Assembly: GCA_944363745.1 (NCBI GenBank)
Contig: CALVVD010000037.1
Coordinates: 1 to 8,648 of the forward strand
Origin: an uncultured Bacilli bacterium
GTDB lineage: Bacteria; Bacillota_I; Bacilli_A; RF39; UBA660
Direction of reading: 5' to 3'
Length of the DNA: 8,648 bases
A program made the position numbers and the translations under genes. Below are positions 7,562 through 8,648 of this stretch, piece after piece. Under the pieces are notes generated by a model. That model was not told where the DNA came from and ran no database searches. It worked only from the letters and a program-made list of their open reading frames with translations. The first letter of the stretch is position 1. Each line of letters begins with the position of its first letter.

Positions 7562-7587
7562 GCTATCACCTCTATAGAGATAATAGC
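7562..7587. promoter_or_regulatory. Operator-like 26-bp interrupted palindrome at the ATPase promoter
   Basis: The sequence is GCTAT-N3-CTCTATAGAG-N3-ATAGC, symmetric about 7574.5. The ten-base core is a perfect palindrome, the five-base outer arms match perfectly, and one further pair inside the spacers also matches (11 of 13 pairs). It covers the -10 hexamer, the expected transcription start and the ribosome binding site of the ATPase gene. A dimeric repressor bound here would block transcription. No repressor gene is visible in this window. Confidence 0.5.
7567..7573 (-). promoter_or_regulatory. Ribosome binding site that fixes the ATPase start
   Basis: AGAGGTG on the minus strand lies 9 bases before the ATG at 7557. 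It contains the GTG at 7569 that would otherwise give a four-residue-longer protein, so the ATG is preferred. Confidence 0.8.
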
Positions 7588-7608
7588 ATATTTTTATAAT
7601 TTCTTCAA
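7580..7608 (-). promoter_or_regulatory. Extended -10 promoter of the ATPase gene
   Basis: The minus strand reads TTGAAG (7603-7608), a 17-base spacer, then TATTAT (7580-7585) with a TG extension (TGCTATTAT). Transcription would start near 7573, at the edge of the ribosome binding site, so the leader would be only about 16 bases. Confidence 0.75.
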
Positions 7609-7615
7609 TATCAAA

Positions 7616-7676
7616 ATATACAATTTTTAAGAAATTTAATATACTTTTTTTAAGGTTTTCGATATACAATTTTTAA
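7616..7676. repeat. Pair of exact 15-bp direct repeats upstream of the ATPase promoter
   Basis: ATATACAATTTTTAA occurs at 7616-7630 and again at 7662-7676, 46 bases apart start to start. The second copy runs into the TAA stop of the tail-anchored protein gene. The repeat is AT-rich, so chance is possible, but 15 exact bases within 61 suggest either a local duplication or a pair of protein-binding sites above the promoter. No GC-rich terminator hairpin is visible in this gap. Confidence 0.6.
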
Positions 7677-8536
7677 AAATTAGTTATAACATAATATACA
7701 CCAAAACCTACTCCAACAATTAAAGCGATAGAAAATAGAAGTTTTAAGAAAGTTATAAACTTTGATGTTTTAATCTCTTCTCCTTCAAATTCAAAGTCTT
7801 CTTCACTTAAATCAAGACTCTTTGTATAGAATGATTTATCTATTTCATTAGATAGATCTCTTGTTTTATCTTTTATTTTATCTAATTTCTTAGTATCATC
7901 TTCTACTTTACTATCTTCTATTTTAGTAGCGATAGGTTTTAATACTTCTTCATTTACATTAGTAGCCATTAAATCACTTAAAAGTGAATTAGTATTATCA
8001 TTTTCTAAAGCTTCTCTTTTATCTATTTCTTCTCTTAATTCTTTAGAAGTTATAGTATTAATTAAATCTTCTAATTCTTTTTCATTTTCTATAGGTTTAT
8101 GTCTTAATTTTGTCTCTTCTTTAAATTTCTCTAATTCTTCTTCACTACTCTCTAAAATATTATATTTCTCATTATGTAGTTTTCTTTTCTTTTCTAAATT
8201 ATCTTTTTCTCTTAATTCTTTCGCTTCTTCTAAGACTTTATTTATATCATAGGTTTTATGTTCATTAGTATTATATACATAATTAAATTCATCAAGTTCT
8301 CTTCTAACTGGAGGTTTTTTTATATTTAAATCATAATCTTTAATTTGATGATATCCTTCTCTTGTCCGATAATTCTTTTTAGCAGAGTTTAATTCTACAG
8401 CTTCTATTTTGGAAACATCTGTTAGAGTCGTATATTTTTCTAATTTACCTAAATCATTATATAAACTTTGATTCTTTTCTGTTCTACTTCTTGCTCTTGT
8501 ATTACTAGAATTATCATAACGTTCCATTCTTCCCAT
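7673..8536 (-). CDS. Tail-anchored, charged coiled-coil-like membrane protein
   Basis: I do not recognise a named family. The protein has 287 residues, starting at the ATG at 8536 behind a good AAGGTG site (ATG at residue 4, MERYD, is a less likely alternative). The N-terminal 60 residues are basic and Ser/Arg/Asn-rich (SSNTRARSRTEKNQSLYNDL at 10-29), ending in KKNYRTREGY. From about 98 to 235 the chain is very rich in Glu and Lys with helical, partly coiled-coil-like stretches (VLEEAKELREKDNLEKKRKL at 101-120). An acidic patch follows (LDLSEEDFEFEGEE at 241-254). One hydrophobic helix spans about 262-283, after KTSKF, and only four residues follow it. There is no N-terminal signal. The protein is therefore most likely tail-anchored with nearly all of it in the cytoplasm. 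Such layouts suit scaffold or cell-division and envelope adaptors, but that role is only a guess. Confidence 0.85.
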   Translation of the reverse strand: MGRMERYDNSSNTRARSRTEKNQSLYNDLGKLEKYTTLTDVSKIEAVELNSAKKNYRTREGYHQIKDYDLNIKKPPVRRELDEFNYVYNTNEHKTYDINKVLEEAKELREKDNLEKKRKLHNEKYNILESSEEELEKFKEETKLRHKPIENEKELEDLINTITSKELREEIDKREALENDNTNSLLSDLMATNVNEEVLKPIATKIEDSKVEDDTKKLDKIKDKTRDLSNEIDKSFYTKSLDLSEEDFEFEGEEIKTSKFITFLKLLFSIALIVGVGFGVYYVITNF

Positions 8537-8563
8537 GATATCACCTTCTTTACTATTACTTTA

Positions 8564-8592
8564 ATGATATCATACTATTAGAAAAATTTAAA
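8564..8592 (-). promoter_or_regulatory. Possible promoter of the tail-anchored protein gene
   Basis: The minus strand reads TTTAAA (8587-8592), 17 bases, then TATCAT (8564-8569) with a TG extension (TGATATCAT). The hexamers are moderate matches. It lies back to back with the promoter of the plus-strand gene, the two -35 elements being one base apart. Confidence 0.4.
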
Positions 8593-8593
8593 G

Positions 8594-8622
8594 TAGGCAA
8601 AAGCGGAAAAATAGTATATAAT
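8594..8622 (+). promoter_or_regulatory. Promoter of the divergent plus-strand gene
   Basis: TAGGCA (8594-8599), a 17-base spacer and an exact TATAAT (8617-8622) lie just ahead of a ribosome binding site. Transcription would start near 8629, leaving a leader of only about 13 bases. Confidence 0.65.
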
Positions 8623-8629
8623 TAAAACT

Positions 8630-8637
8630 GAGGTGAT
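8630..8637 (+). promoter_or_regulatory. Ribosome binding site of the plus-strand gene at the window edge
   Basis: GAGGTGAT lies about 6 bases before an ATG at 8642, with a promoter directly upstream. It is the main evidence that a gene starts here. Confidence 0.7.
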
Positions 8638-8641
8638 AAAA

Positions 8642-8648
8642 ATGAAAG
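8642..8648 (+). CDS. Start of a divergent gene cut by the window edge
   Basis: Only ATG AAA G is visible (Met-Lys), so no product can be suggested. The call rests on a well-spaced GAGGTGAT site and an exact TATAAT upstream. The gene is transcribed away from the tail-anchored protein gene, with 105 bases between the two start codons. Confidence 0.6.

Noticed and set aside
7558..7569. GTG start for the ATPase (MIAF...)
   Set aside because: The GTG is part of the AGAGGTG binding site and would leave a leader of only a few bases. The ATG at 7557 is well spaced.
7669..7682. AATTTTTAAAAATT palindrome at the end of the tail-anchored gene as a terminator
   Set aside because: The stem has no G or C and no following T tract. 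It would be too weak to call an intrinsic terminator.

Overview
The window is strongly AT-rich and almost entirely coded on the minus strand. Its anchor is a full-length polC, the Gram-positive type replicative DNA polymerase III alpha subunit, so the organism belongs to the low-GC Bacillota. Trp is written UGG and no in-frame UGA interrupts any gene, so the standard bacterial code is used. This argues against Mycoplasma/Spiroplasma with their UGA=Trp code. It fits an uncultured-type Bacilli lineage (RF39-, Erysipelotrichia- or Acholeplasma-like), but the exact placement is an inference I cannot test here.

Layout, in the direction of minus-strand transcription (right to left). At the right edge a plus-strand gene begins (only its promoter, ribosome binding site and first two codons are visible). 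It is divergent from a 287-residue, highly charged, coiled-coil-like protein anchored by one C-terminal membrane helix. Next comes a self-contained cassette: a strong extended -10 promoter overlapping a 26-bp interrupted palindrome, an AAA ATPase with a C-terminal DUF4143/PD-(D/E)XK-like domain, and an intrinsic terminator about 120 bases past its stop. The 184-base gap that follows holds that terminator, a consensus-like promoter before it, and a second promoter whose -35 lies inside the terminator palindrome. Then comes an unrecognised 279-residue soluble protein whose stop codon overlaps the polC ribosome binding site, then polC. Immediately after the polC stop lies a perfect-consensus sigma-A promoter, which drives an unrecognised 153-residue protein followed by an intrinsic terminator.

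The 279-residue gene, polC and the 153-residue gene look like one transcription unit with an added internal promoter before the last gene, because no terminator is visible among them. polC is intact at all exonuclease and polymerase catalytic motifs and ends in a sliding-clamp-binding peptide. It is about 100 residues longer than the well-known Bacillus enzyme, mostly through a charged helical insertion of roughly 70 residues just before the conserved SRGSVGSS segment.

I found no tRNA, rRNA, CRISPR array, transposase or integrase. The points worth a second look are the PolC insertion, the unknown protein translationally linked to PolC, the ATPase cassette with its operator-like palindrome, and the layered terminator/promoter region upstream of the polC unit.
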